Positions 26,746 to 35,327 of a DNA stretch of 64,000 bases are shown here, piece by piece. The stretch is from Clostridium ragsdalei P11 (GTDB lineage: Bacteria > Bacillota > Clostridia > Clostridiales > Clostridiaceae), in contig NZ_LROS01000004.1 of assembly GCF_001675165.1 (NCBI RefSeq), forward strand, positions 1 through 64,000. The letters are read 5' to 3'. The position numbers were made by a program, and so were the translations under genes. A model generated the notes under the pieces. It was not told where the DNA came from, did no database searches, and saw only the letters and a program-made list of their open reading frames with translations. Positions within the stretch are counted from its first letter, which is position 1; each line of letters starts with the position of its first letter.

Positions 26746-27405
26746 TCACATCCCCTCGTTATAAGCCACATCCCAGAACATATATTCATACTTGCTTGTA
26801 TTTATAAATATTTCCTTTAACCTGTTAAATTTCTTTTCCGATATATTTTCTGTCAAATAATCTAACAAATCTATCACCCACTTAGTCTCCTTTTCATAAT
26901 CACTAGATATATACCCTTTTATCCACTGTCCATAGAACTCATTGTCCAGTGACCCCTCTATTTTACTCAACTTTTTACCAATTAAATAGTAACTCCACAT
27001 ACAAGCTAAAAGAGAAGTAGTTAAATCCATTAAATCTCCCATTTGAGATACAGACAGCATATAGCTTGTATACGAAATATTTTCAATAGAAGCTTTAGCA
27101 TTTTCTATTTCCTCTTTTTTAATGCCTATTTTTTTCATATAATGCCTATGAATATTCATTTCTCCATTTAATATATTGTCCACCATATTTGAGAACCCCT
27201 GCATTATGCTTTCTTCACTGGATTTTATCACCCCTAAGGCATACACTTTTGCATAATCTAAAAGATATATGTAATCTTGAATCATATAAAATTTGAATTT
27301 ATCTATTTCTAAGTTTCCCTCTCCTATTCCCTTTACAAATGGATGTTCATAGTAAGAATTCCATATATCTTTTACGCTTTCATATAATTTCATAGACGTT
27401 TTCAT
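26746..27405 (-). CDS. tenA: TenA-family aminopyrimidine aminohydrolase (thiaminase II)
   Basis: 219 residues from ATG at 27405 (AAGGAG lies inside the longer frame upstream). A helical TenA/THI-4 protein: HPFVKGIGEGNLE near the start, FYMIQDYIYL, and the putative nucleophile Cys in LLACMWSYYLIG. TenA with ThiXYZ salvages the pyrimidine half of degraded thiamine by deamination. It is the first gene after the TPP riboswitch, consistent with repression when thiamine diphosphate is plentiful. Confidence 0.93.
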   Translation of the reverse strand: MKTSMKLYESVKDIWNSYYEHPFVKGIGEGNLEIDKFKFYMIQDYIYLLDYAKVYALGVIKSSEESIMQGFSNMVDNILNGEMNIHRHYMKKIGIKKEEIENAKASIENISYTSYMLSVSQMGDLMDLTTSLLACMWSYYLIGKKLSKIEGSLDNEFYGQWIKGYISSDYEKETKWVIDLLDYLTENISEKKFNRLKEIFINTSKYEYMFWDVAYNEGM

Positions 27406-27444
27406 AATAAATTTCTCCTTTTTCATCTGACATACACATTATTA

Positions 27445-27488
27445 ATTAAAAATAAAAGGTACAAACCTCTTAGGAAGTTTGTACCTTT
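27445..27488 (-). terminator. Riboswitch-controlled intrinsic terminator
   Basis: AAAGGTACAAAC (27488-27477 on the minus strand) pairs with GTTTGTACCTTT (27466-27455) and is followed by TTATTTTTAATT. It sits between the TPP aptamer and tenA, so it is the probable expression platform for transcriptional attenuation. Confidence 0.85.
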
Positions 27489-27510
27489 ATTTATCAATTA
27501 CGCAAAAACC

Positions 27511-27597
27511 TCTTCCTACGCTGGCATTAACCAGATCAGGTATAGGGTCTAAGAATTATATTCTTACTCTCAGCCGGTAACACCAGCCCCCCTGGGA
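27511..27597 (-). promoter_or_regulatory. TPP (thi-box) riboswitch
   Basis: On the minus strand the conserved elements appear in order: GGGGGGCTGG, GGCTGAGA, a variable hairpin, ACCC, ACCTGATCTGG, TAATGCCAGCGTAGGAA. These form the pyrimidine-sensing and pyrophosphate-sensing arms. It lies about 100 bases upstream of tenA with a terminator in between. It is predicted to switch tenA-thiZ-thiX-thiY off when TPP is bound. Confidence 0.97.
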
Positions 27598-27839
27598 TAC
27601 TAAATCTATTTAATTTTTACATTATCTATCCAATTTTTATATTACTACAATAACAAAAATTGGTCAACATGCTAAAGAGTCTCAAATTTAAACACATGTT
27701 ATATTATAGCAAAGTTTAATCCTTATATATATCTTTAAAAACAAGAATTCACTTCTGAACGTAAAATAATTAATTTTAACATTCAAGAGTGAATATACAA
27801 AATCTCAAATATTTTCACAGTAATACCTAATTATATATG

Positions 27840-28340
27840 TCACTTATTTAACATCCATATTGCATAATTTAATATGCCTGCAAATGACACCCAAAGTATG
27901 TATGGTATCATTAAATAAGCTGCTGTTTTATCAATTTTACTAAACTCAAAAGTCGTCATTAAAATAAATACTAACAAAATCATCAATTCTAGAAAAGCTA
28001 AACCATATAACTGAAATCTAAAAAATATAATTGTCCACATAAAATTTAATGCCAATTGAATAGCATATAACACTAGCGCCCTCTTAACATCTTCTCCCTG
28101 CTTTCCTCTAATCCATACCCTATATGCAGCTGTACCCATAAGAAAAAATAAAATAATCCACACTATAGGAAATATCCAACCAGGTGGTGAAAACACAGGT
28201 TTAACAAGCTGACTGTACATTTCTTGATTAGACATTCCTAGAAAAGCACTAGTAGCTCCGACTCCTTCTGCAATTATAATACTTATAATAAGTTTTCCGA
28301 TATGCCTTTCTCCATTTACCTTAAATACGTTACAAAGCAT
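27840..28340 (-). CDS. TspO/MBR-family tryptophan-rich sensory membrane protein
   Basis: A 166-residue protein with five membrane helices. The family's aromatic motifs are present: KPVFSPPGWIFPIVWIILFFLMG near residues 47-69, LNFMWTIIFFRFQLYGLAF, and the C-terminal YILWVSFAGILNYAIW. TspO proteins bind porphyrins and are linked to oxidative stress and tetrapyrrole turnover. ATG follows AGGAGG. Monocistronic. The role in an anaerobe is not clear. Confidence 0.93.
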   Translation of the reverse strand: MLCNVFKVNGERHIGKLIISIIIAEGVGATSAFLGMSNQEMYSQLVKPVFSPPGWIFPIVWIILFFLMGTAAYRVWIRGKQGEDVKRALVLYAIQLALNFMWTIIFFRFQLYGLAFLELMILLVFILMTTFEFSKIDKTAAYLMIPYILWVSFAGILNYAIWMLNK

Positions 28341-28416
28341 AAATTCACCTCCTACTGCTATTATATTTTAAAGAAAAGACTTTTATACATATGCTTAAAG
28401 CAAAAATTCATGCTTA

Positions 28417-28455
28417 AAAACAGGAACCTTGAAGAAATATCAAAGTTCCTGTTTT
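28417..28455 (-). terminator. Terminator of the SpoIID-like gene
   Basis: A 15-bp stem with one mismatch (AAAACAGGAAC with GTTCCTGTTTT), 28417-28431 paired with 28441-28455, beginning two bases after the stop codon. On the minus strand TTTTTAAGC follows. Confidence 0.8.
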
Positions 28456-28457
28456 CA

Positions 28458-31016
28458 TTAAAAGCTTAAATTCCTGATTCCTGATTTTGTTATAAGAGCA
28501 TAATTTAATGAACTATACGTCCAATTCCCCACTATTCCGCTTGCTGGTATTCCTGCACTTGTTTGAAAAGCTATTACTGCACTGTTAGTTTGGCTTCCAA
28601 AATACCCTGTAGCACTAGAAATACTGTATCCCAATTTTATTAAAGCATTCTGCAATGCTGCTACATCACTACCTGTCATTCCTAAACTTAAAGGCAATGT
28701 AGCAATATACACAGGCTTATTGTTCACTGTAATATTAAACTGCTTTATACTATCATAGTTCTTTGTACTTAATCCATCCTTGCCATAAACTTTAACTGTG
28801 TAAGTCCCACTTACAGCAGGTGTAAATAAAAATGTGCTGGAAGTGCTGAAATTACTGGATGCCACTATCTTCCCATTATTATACACCTCATACCTGTAGC
28901 TCATCCCAGAAGGACTTACACCTGTGCTGTTAGCATAAAAACTTAATGCAGTTCCTACATAAAAGTATCCACTTACATTTACATTTTTGATTTGAGGATT
29001 ATATACATTTAAATTCAAGGTACCTTGAACATCAAAGGTCTTTTCAGATAGTGAATCCTTAAGGTATCCTATTACTTGATAACTTCCTGCAGCTGCAGGT
29101 TTAAAACTAAAAGTATTTGAACTTAAATAACCACTGTCGGCTGCTATACTACTTCCATTCATAACTACAAACCTATATTTTGCACTGCCAGAACCATTTA
29201 CTTCACTTATAGTATAATTCACAGTGCCTCCAATAAAGATACAATTTTGTGCACTAGTATAAGTCATAGTAGGTTGATCATACACTTTAACAGCCATAGT
29301 TTTCATGCCGTCATAATCCTTTGTTGAAAGTGAATCTTTCATATACACTGTTATATTATAGTCTCCTGCACTATTAACCTTATATAGTAAACTTGCATTT
29401 TTACTATAGTCTACAGTCGACAAAGTTGTTCCGTTCAAAGAAATTACATACTTATAAAGGTAACCTCCAGAACCTGACGCAGCAGTTGTATTTATATTAA
29501 TAGTTTGTCCAGTTAAATATTGTGGTTTATTAGTAGTCAAATTGTTTATAACAGGATTCCCATAAACCGTAAAAGAAGATGTCTTTGTATCATCATAATC
29601 AGCTGTAGAATTTTGATCCTTCATATAAACTTGCACAGTATAATTTCCTTGAGTACTTGGTACATAATCTAGTGATGAAATATTATTATAATCTTTTGTG
29701 TATACAACATTAGTTCCATTCATTACTACATACTTATATAAATAAGTTCCACTGCCAGATGTTGCCGCTGCATTAAAGGAAATAGTGTTTCCAACGAGTA
29801 AACTATTTGTATTCTGGGTAAAGTTATTTAAGATAGCACTTGTAATGAGATTCTGTAAATATACATTTTGATAATAAAATTTTAAAATTTGATCATAAGT
29901 TTGTCCTGCACTAGCTCTATTTTTAGCTCCAATCTGACTCATTCCAAGACCATGTCCATTTCCCATTCCTGAAAAGGTGTAAGCTCCATTTACTGCATCA
30001 TAAGTTACAGTATAAAGATTACTTGGCAATCCAAGAAAAATTCTTGTACGATCATTGGTTACAGATTTTGTTTGTACCACCCCTACTGCATCCTTATAAA
30101 TAATATTAATGTTTGACACTCTACCACTTGAAAATTTAGTTATTGAACTTAAATCTAAACTTACAAAGGTATCTGTAGAAGCTATATATTTCTTATTTAC
30201 CAAAATTGCTTGTATCTGTGCATTGGTCAATACTATATTGCCCTTAGGCCAGGGTAAATTTTCAAAGGGATCTTGTACAGATCGTAGATATGGGACATAA
30301 TTTCCCCATACATTTTCACTATCTTCTGAAACTCCCCCATGCCAGGCAGAATATAAAGTCTCCACTAATTTATCATTGTATAGAAGAACTTGTCCTTTAG
30401 TTTGATCCACAGCACTAATCACATTGGTAAGACTTGAATCATAACCTTTATATGTCTGATAAGCTGGAGTATCATCAAAATCATAGCCATTAGCTGCAGC
30501 ATATCCTATTCGTGATATTGCATAATTTCTTGCTGCCACTGATTGAGCCTTTAAGGACTCAATTGGACAACTATTATCCAATTCATATCCTACTACACCC
30601 TTTAGATAGCTTTCAATATCAATCATATTAATAAGCAAAACTTTTCCATTATAAAACTTGATCATAAAAGAACCTAAATACTTATTTGATACTGAACCAG
30701 AAGTTAAAGTTACCACGTTAGAGTTATTATTGGGAACTAAAGTAACCTGACTCTGTACTACTCCATTTAGTGTAATACTTGTCCCATTTATTCCAAAATT
30801 TAAAACAGTTCCAGATGGATATAATTGTCCATTTAAAGTATAATCTCCACTTAATGCAGCAGTAATAGTGGTAGAGGACATGCTTAGAAGTCCCACCTTT
30901 ACATTATTAAAGTAACCACTGTTTTGATAAGCATAAGCTTTTTGTGTAAAGGCAATTAAAAACATAGCAATAAAGAGAATACATGTTATAAAACTTAGGA
31001 AATATCGTTTAAACAT
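28458..31016 (-). CDS. Secreted SpoIID/LytB-domain protein with Ig-like repeats and peptidoglycan-binding domain
   Basis: An 852-residue exported protein. Signal peptide at 1-29. SpoIID/LytB domain at about 115-380 (IESYLKGVVGYE, SLKAQSVAARNYA, YQTYKGYDS, GHGLGMSQIGA). Four tandem ~90-residue beta-rich repeats at about 400-770 share the pattern YKYVVMNG...Y...VYMKDxxSTKDYD. A C-terminal PG_binding_1 domain (LGMTGSDVAALQNALIKLGY, GYFGSQTNSAVIAFQ) closes it. SpoIID enzymes are lytic transglycosylases acting on denuded glycan, and LytB-type proteins modulate autolysins. No sporulation genes flank it. A plausible wall-remodelling or surface protein. Confidence 0.92.
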   Translation of the reverse strand: MFKRYFLSFITCILFIAMFLIAFTQKAYAYQNSGYFNNVKVGLLSMSSTTITAALSGDYTLNGQLYPSGTVLNFGINGTSITLNGVVQSQVTLVPNNNSNVVTLTSGSVSNKYLGSFMIKFYNGKVLLINMIDIESYLKGVVGYELDNSCPIESLKAQSVAARNYAISRIGYAAANGYDFDDTPAYQTYKGYDSSLTNVISAVDQTKGQVLLYNDKLVETLYSAWHGGVSEDSENVWGNYVPYLRSVQDPFENLPWPKGNIVLTNAQIQAILVNKKYIASTDTFVSLDLSSITKFSSGRVSNINIIYKDAVGVVQTKSVTNDRTRIFLGLPSNLYTVTYDAVNGAYTFSGMGNGHGLGMSQIGAKNRASAGQTYDQILKFYYQNVYLQNLITSAILNNFTQNTNSLLVGNTISFNAAATSGSGTYLYKYVVMNGTNVVYTKDYNNISSLDYVPSTQGNYTVQVYMKDQNSTADYDDTKTSSFTVYGNPVINNLTTNKPQYLTGQTININTTAASGSGGYLYKYVISLNGTTLSTVDYSKNASLLYKVNSAGDYNITVYMKDSLSTKDYDGMKTMAVKVYDQPTMTYTSAQNCIFIGGTVNYTISEVNGSGSAKYRFVVMNGSSIAADSGYLSSNTFSFKPAAAGSYQVIGYLKDSLSEKTFDVQGTLNLNVYNPQIKNVNVSGYFYVGTALSFYANSTGVSPSGMSYRYEVYNNGKIVASSNFSTSSTFLFTPAVSGTYTVKVYGKDGLSTKNYDSIKQFNITVNNKPVYIATLPLSLGMTGSDVAALQNALIKLGYSISSATGYFGSQTNSAVIAFQTSAGIPASGIVGNWTYSSLNYALITKSGIRNLSF

Positions 31017-31095
31017 AAACCATCCCCCCTCCAGATAATTTAGCCTTTAGTAAAGTATCGATAGAATACTTATTAAATGGACTGGAATCTGGAGG

Positions 31096-31135
31096 AAAAA
31101 AAACGAAATCACACCATAGTATTGTGTGGTTTCGT
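31096..31135 (-). terminator. Terminator of the marR gene
   Basis: ACGAAATCACAC (31103-31114) pairs with GTGTGGTTTCGT (31124-31135) with one mismatch. On the minus strand eight T residues follow the stem. It lies 25 bases after the marR stop. Confidence 0.85.
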
Positions 31136-31160
31136 CTAATATTTGTTTTAAATTGTTACT

Positions 31161-31592
31161 TTAAACTAATTTTTTGCAATTTTTAATACTATTCTCCATA
31201 ACCTTTTCCATTAACTTTTGAAAAACGTCACATTCTATATCACTCAAATTTTCAGTCAATCTATGATGCCACTCATCCTTTATTTCTAATATTTGTGGGT
31301 AAATAGCCATAGCTTTATCTGTAGGGAAAATATTGAATGCACGTCTATCACTTGAATTTATTGTTTTAGTAATAAATCCTTTTGTTTCAAGTTGTGATAA
31401 AACCTTTGCTACAGTGCTCTTATCTATAATCAATCGTTGAGATAATTCATCCTGTGTCTGTCCAGCATTTTCACAAATACAGACTATATACATAAATTGT
31501 CCACTAGTAATTTCTAACTTTTCAAGATGCTCTGTATAAAACATTTGCGTACGGCGATGTGTCACAGAAACATATTTTGATAAATCCTTCAT
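31161..31592 (-). CDS. MarR-family transcriptional regulator
   Basis: A 143-residue winged-helix regulator: LEITSGQFMYIVCI, then QTQDELSQRLIIDKSTVAKVLSQLETKGFI (recognition helix region) and the wing SDRRAFNIFPT. It is divergent from the YczE-like membrane protein. Two operators sharing the core AGTTkCATAyGmAACT lie in the intergenic region, one just upstream of each gene, so it most likely represses both itself and the membrane protein. ATG follows TTAGGAGG. The ligand is unknown. Confidence 0.92.
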   Translation of the reverse strand: MKDLSKYVSVTHRRTQMFYTEHLEKLEITSGQFMYIVCICENAGQTQDELSQRLIIDKSTVAKVLSQLETKGFITKTINSSDRRAFNIFPTDKAMAIYPQILEIKDEWHHRLTENLSDIECDVFQKLMEKVMENSIKNCKKLV

Positions 31593-31606
31593 AATAGTCC
31601 TCCTAA

Positions 31607-31630
31607 TTAAAGTTTCATATGCAACTTTAA
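31607..31630 (-). promoter_or_regulatory. MarR operator O1 (marR side)
   Basis: The inverted repeat TTAAAGTT-TCATATGC-AACTTTAA lies just upstream of the marR ribosome site. Its core AGTTTCATATGCAACT matches the second operator at 31728-31743 at 13 of 16 positions. Confidence 0.75.
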
Positions 31631-31695
31631 TTTTAAAATAAGCAAACTATTATGTCAATAAAATTTCTAATAACAGAAACAAATTGTTCTAAATA

Positions 31696-31753
31696 TTGAC
31701 ACTCTATTAGCAAAATATTATAATAATAGTTGCATACGAAACTATTATTATAA
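31696..31753 (+). promoter_or_regulatory. Consensus promoter with MarR operator O2 upstream of the YczE-like gene
   Basis: Perfect TTGACA (31696-31701), 17-bp spacer, perfect TATAAT (31719-31724). A perfect 14-bp inverted repeat (31718-31731 with 31740-31753) starts in the -10 box and contains AGTTGCATACGAAACT. A consensus promoter under an operator is the pattern expected for strong, inducible expression. Confidence 0.85.
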
Positions 31754-31782
31754 ATAAAACTTCTCATTAGGGGGCATTGTTA

Positions 31783-32463
31783 ATGTCAAAACTTAAAATA
31801 ATTATAAGATATTTTATATTTATAACTGGCTTATTTTTTATGGGTTTAGGAATAAGTCTAACCACAAAATCAAATATGGGAACTTCACCCATCAACAGTG
31901 TCCCATATGTACTTTCCATGATATTTCATCTTACCCTTGGACAATTTACCTTCTTGTTGAGTATTTTATTTTTACTTACAGAGATAATTATTTTAAGAAA
32001 AGATTTTCCAAAGGAACAATTTCTTCAAGTGTTTGTAGGCCCATTCTTTGGTTTGTTCGTTGATTTAGGAATGAGCATATTTCGTTTTGTAAATCCAAAT
32101 ATTTATATAGAAAAAATAATTGTTTTACTTTGCGGCTGTTTTGCTCTTGCTTTAGGAGTGTATTTACAGGTTATTGCCAATGTAATTATAAATCCTGGAG
32201 AAGGTGTTGTAAAAGTTATTGCTAATAAAACAGGGAAAAAATTTGGAAACATAAAAATTATGTTTGACTCCACCCTATGCATAATTGCAATAGTGATTTC
32301 ACTTTTTACTTTTGGAAAAATAAAAGCAGTACGAGAAGGGACAATAATTTGTGCTGTACTTGTAGGAAACATTACAAAAATATATAGTTCTATTTTTGAA
32401 CACTTTAAATATAAAAAGACTAAATATGAAACTGAGAATTATGAAAGCAGTCAGAGTATATAA
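31783..32463 (+). CDS. YczE/YyaS/YitT-family membrane protein
   Basis: A 226-residue protein with about five to six membrane helices and the family motif GLGISLTTKSNMGTSPINS near residues 20-40. A TTG two codons upstream is in frame, but GGGGG is spaced eight bases before the ATG at 31783. In Bacillus, YczE sits beside lipopeptide synthetases and MarR-type regulators often control these proteins, which suggests transport or export; the substrate is unknown. Divergent from and controlled by the adjacent MarR. Confidence 0.85.
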   Translation: MSKLKIIIRYFIFITGLFFMGLGISLTTKSNMGTSPINSVPYVLSMIFHLTLGQFTFLLSILFLLTEIIILRKDFPKEQFLQVFVGPFFGLFVDLGMSIFRFVNPNIYIEKIIVLLCGCFALALGVYLQVIANVIINPGEGVVKVIANKTGKKFGNIKIMFDSTLCIIAIVISLFTFGKIKAVREGTIICAVLVGNITKIYSSIFEHFKYKKTKYETENYESSQSI

Positions 32464-32486
32464 TATTCTAACTGCTTTTAGTTTAT

Positions 32487-32614
32487 CCGATGACTAACCA
32501 CTCTAATACTCCCGCTTCTACAAGTGGGAGTAAAGAGTGGCTACGTCCCTGGATAACGATTTCTAAGCATCAGGTAGAGTTAAAACTCCATCTGATGCCA
32601 AGAACTCTGTTTAT
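32487..32614 (+). mobile_element. Repeat family B, copy 2 (128 bp)
   Basis: Starts CCGATGACTAACC directly after TTTAT and ends CTCTGTTTAT. Same two-hairpin layout as copy 1. The first stem reads CACTCT with AGAGTG, where copy 1 has CGCTCT with AGAGCG, a compensatory base-pair change. It lies 23 bases after the YczE-like gene. Confidence 0.75.
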
Positions 32615-32741
32615 CGCAAATTTAGCTCTCCTTCAAAATCATTTTTTAACAATATAAATTAGAAATTTATTTTTATCTACAAATTTCTAACTTATATATG
32701 ATATACTATAAAAAATATTACATATTTAGGGGAGGTTCATA

Positions 32742-32990
32742 ATGAAAAATAAAACAAAATTATTTGCAATTGGATTACTTTCAGCTGGAGCTTTAGTTCA
32801 TGTTATTCATAAGGTAAGAAAAAAATCTAACTCAGAAAATATGATTATAATATCAGATGATGATTCTGATATTGATGATAAATTAAGGCTGCTTCTATCT
32901 CAGGGCAAAAAAATTAGAGCAATTAAGGAAGCTAAACATGATTTACACCTTAATTTAAGAGATGCCAAAAAATATGTAGAACAATTATAA
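32742..32990 (+). CDS. Small membrane-anchored protein with ribosomal L7/L12 C-terminal-like motif
   Basis: An 82-residue protein. One N-terminal membrane segment (residues ~6-24), an acidic linker (ISDDDSDID), then a ~35-residue helical segment KKIRAIKEAKHDLHLNLRDAKKYVEQL that echoes the L7/L12 C-terminal pattern (KIxVIKExRxxTgLgLKEAKxxVE). Such stand-alone domains occur in Firmicutes proteins of unknown role. GGGGAGG precedes the ATG and a GC-rich terminator follows, so it is a complete monocistronic gene. Confidence 0.8.
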   Translation: MKNKTKLFAIGLLSAGALVHVIHKVRKKSNSENMIIISDDDSDIDDKLRLLLSQGKKIRAIKEAKHDLHLNLRDAKKYVEQL

Positions 32991-33013
32991 TCTATATATT
33001 AATATAGAAATTG

Positions 33014-33045
33014 AAAAAGCTCCGGATTTCCGGGGCTCCCTTTTT
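33014..33045 (+). terminator. Intrinsic terminator
   Basis: AAAAAG, CTCCGG, ATTT, CCGGGGCTCCC, TTTTT: a GC-rich stem with a 3' T-run, just after the small L7/L12-like gene. Confidence 0.85.
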
Positions 33046-33081
33046 AATGTCTAACTTACACAGGTTGAACCTTAACATAAG

Positions 33082-33211
33082 ATGTATTTAAATATTGGCT
33101 CTTGGAATAAGTTTAGGAATTCTATTTGGAACATCATTCCATAATCTTGCTTTGGGAATAGCACTTGGCTCTACTTTAGGTATAGCTTTAAGTGACAATA
33201 AAACATCTTAG
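33082..33211 (+). pseudogene. Remnant of a small glycine-zipper membrane protein
   Basis: From TTG at 33095 the frame reads LALGISLGILFGTSF, then HNLALGIALGSTLGIAL and a short tail to TAG at 33209-33211. This glycine-patterned hydrophobic repeat is typical of small Gly-zipper proteins. The natural upstream start (ATG at 33082) is out of frame with it and no good ribosome site precedes the TTG, so a small frameshift is likely. It could instead be a short intact gene with a poor start. Confidence 0.4.
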
Positions 33212-33265
33212 TATTACAACTTTATAGTGTTAATAAGCTTTGATATATTAACAGGGAAGAAAATG

Positions 33266-33835
33266 ATGTTATTAGCAAAAAGTACTTATAAAAAATACAA
33301 CCACTTTTTATCGTTAACTATATTTATATTTTTAACCTTATGGTTTGCTTATATGTCTATTGGTTTTGTATATCTTGGTTCTGTATCAAAAATAGATTTC
33401 TATAAAATGGAGCTATTTCTTTCATTAAGCATGACTATTTCCTTTATAATATTTATACTATATCCAAATTCTCAATTTCCCAGACCAAGTGTACCAGGTA
33501 AAGATATTTTTTCTCGGCTAGTTAATTTTATTTATGACCATGATGGCACAAACAATGTATTTCCAAGCATTCATGTTTGTAATTCCATTGGAGTTCATAT
33601 AGGATTAATTAACTGTTATAAATTAAAAAATAAAACTTTAATTAAAAATTTATCACTTATAGCTACTCTATTGATATGTGCTTCTACAGTGTTTATAAAA
33701 CAACATTCAATTATAGATATTGTTGGAGGAGTTATTCTTGCTACAATAATTTACATATGTATTTATCAAATACCAAAATTATTTATGTCTTCACTAAAAA
33801 TAAGAAATTTAAAAATTGAAAACAAAAAATACTAA
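33266..33835 (+). CDS. PAP2-family membrane phosphatase
   Basis: 189 residues from ATG at 33266; a GTG 13 codons upstream is in frame, but AGGGA is best placed for 33266. Five or six membrane helices with the PAP2 signature split as NVFPSIHVCNS and STVFIKQHSIIDIVGG, giving the catalytic His pair and Asp. The usual Arg of the third motif reads Thr/Val here, as in the inositol-phosphoceramide-synthase-like branch. It probably removes phosphate from a lipid such as phosphatidate or undecaprenyl pyrophosphate. Confidence 0.82.
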   Translation: MLLAKSTYKKYNHFLSLTIFIFLTLWFAYMSIGFVYLGSVSKIDFYKMELFLSLSMTISFIIFILYPNSQFPRPSVPGKDIFSRLVNFIYDHDGTNNVFPSIHVCNSIGVHIGLINCYKLKNKTLIKNLSLIATLLICASTVFIKQHSIIDIVGGVILATIIYICIYQIPKLFMSSLKIRNLKIENKKY

Positions 33836-33900
33836 TTCGATATCTATAATTTTCACAGATAAATAATAGAGCTATCTTATGTTATAGTTCCATTATTTAT

Positions 33901-35220
33901 TTATCCTCCTATCTTAAATTTCACTAAAAACTTAGTGATTTCAGGACTACTTTCCACATATATTCTTCCATTATTTTCTTCAACTAATTGCTTAATAATA
34001 TACAATCCAAAGCCGTGATCACTTTTCTTAGTGGTTTTTGTGGAAAATCCTCTATCAAAAATCTTTTTTCTCATGTTCTCTGGAATGACATCCCCATTAT
34101 CAGCTACTTCAATACAAAAATCTTCATGTTCTGTAAAAGTACTGACGGCTATCTCCTTATAATCTGTATATGACTTAGATTGAAATGCTTCAAAAGCATT
34201 GTCTACCAGGTTGCTTATTATACTTATCAATTCATTCTGTCTAATTTTTATCAAATCAAAGGGTTCATCAATCATTACTTCAAAGTCTATATTATTTTTC
34301 ATGGCATAATTGTTTTTGATAGATAGCAATCCATCTATGTAATCATTTCCCGTATCCAAGTATTTAAAAGTTGATTGTACGGTATCTGAGATTTTCAACA
34401 CATAGTCATTTATTCTTTCAACAGTATTAGGCTTGTTTAACAAACATAATCCCTGTATAACATTAATATGATTTCCAAAATCATGTTTTTCCTGCCTTAT
34501 TATGCTAATTATTTCCTCCATGTTTTTAATTTGGCTTTCTTTAACCTTATACTTAGCATTTATATTTACAAGTGTTTGTTTTTCTTTTAAGTTTTTGAAT
34601 TTAAAAATTAAAAATATGAAATATACAGTAAAAATTAAGATATTATAGATTTGTATATTTTTTATATTAAGAATACTAAAGTTAATACAAAATGCAAAGA
34701 GAGTAACTACTCCTGATTCAATTATTAAATTAGAAAAAATGACCCCTTCTTTTTCAAATATTTTGAGTTTAACAAAATAGGAATTAAATTTAAGAATCAT
34801 AGCTACAATAAAAACTTGTAATACTTTAGAAATTGCTATCATGATTTTAGCATATTTAGGATCTAAAATAACTTGATTTAAATCTACATTATATGCAAAC
34901 ATTTCAATAATTTCAATAAAAAATTCTGTACTAAAAATTACTGTAAAAAATAAACAAACTATAACCGTAGAATCAAATATTCTTATTTTTGTAACCCAAG
35001 CAAGTAATAAAATATCAAATATTACAAGAATGAGTGAATGATAAGTCAAGGAGATATGAAATGTACTCCAATAAGTTCCCAAAATATACAATGTGCAAAA
35101 TAGTTCTGCTCTAATTTTATTTTGAATTATAAATTTTTTCTTATCATATAGCGCTTCAAAAATACCTAAAATAAGTAAAGCTTCTATAGTATCTGATACT
35201 ATTTCTCTTATAATAATCAT
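33901..35220 (-). CDS. AgrC-like membrane sensor histidine kinase
   Basis: A 439-residue protein. The N-terminal ~200 residues form six or seven membrane helices, the AgrC peptide-receptor layout. The phosphoacceptor is in QEKHDFGNHINVIQGL near residue 245, followed by a GHKL ATPase with NLVDNAFEA (N box), VADNGD (G1) and KKSDHGFGLYII (G2). This is the HPK10-type kinase seen in agr quorum sensing. It lies 107 bases downstream of an AgrD-like peptide gene on the same strand. No AgrA-type LytTR regulator and no AgrB are nearby. ATG follows AGGAGG. Confidence 0.88.
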   Translation of the reverse strand: MIIIREIVSDTIEALLILGIFEALYDKKKFIIQNKIRAELFCTLYILGTYWSTFHISLTYHSLILVIFDILLLAWVTKIRIFDSTVIVCLFFTVIFSTEFFIEIIEMFAYNVDLNQVILDPKYAKIMIAISKVLQVFIVAMILKFNSYFVKLKIFEKEGVIFSNLIIESGVVTLFAFCINFSILNIKNIQIYNILIFTVYFIFLIFKFKNLKEKQTLVNINAKYKVKESQIKNMEEIISIIRQEKHDFGNHINVIQGLCLLNKPNTVERINDYVLKISDTVQSTFKYLDTGNDYIDGLLSIKNNYAMKNNIDFEVMIDEPFDLIKIRQNELISIISNLVDNAFEAFQSKSYTDYKEIAVSTFTEHEDFCIEVADNGDVIPENMRKKIFDRGFSTKTTKKSDHGFGLYIIKQLVEENNGRIYVESSPEITKFLVKFKIGG

Positions 35221-35250
35221 ATTTTATCCTCCTTTGCTTTTAAATTTAAT

Positions 35251-35311
35251 TTTTTATAAATGTTGCAAATTAATATTTTTATAAAATTTTTAATCACAAC
35301 ATTTATAAAAA
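35251..35311 (-). repeat. 15-bp inverted repeat between the AgrD-like and AgrC-like genes
   Basis: TTTTTATAAATGTTG (35251-35265) pairs perfectly with CAACATTTATAAAAA (35297-35311). It lies between the peptide stop and the kinase start. No T-run follows on the transcribed strand, so an mRNA-processing or attenuation hairpin is more likely than a full terminator. Confidence 0.6.
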
Positions 35312-35327
35312 ATCATAAATTAGTATA

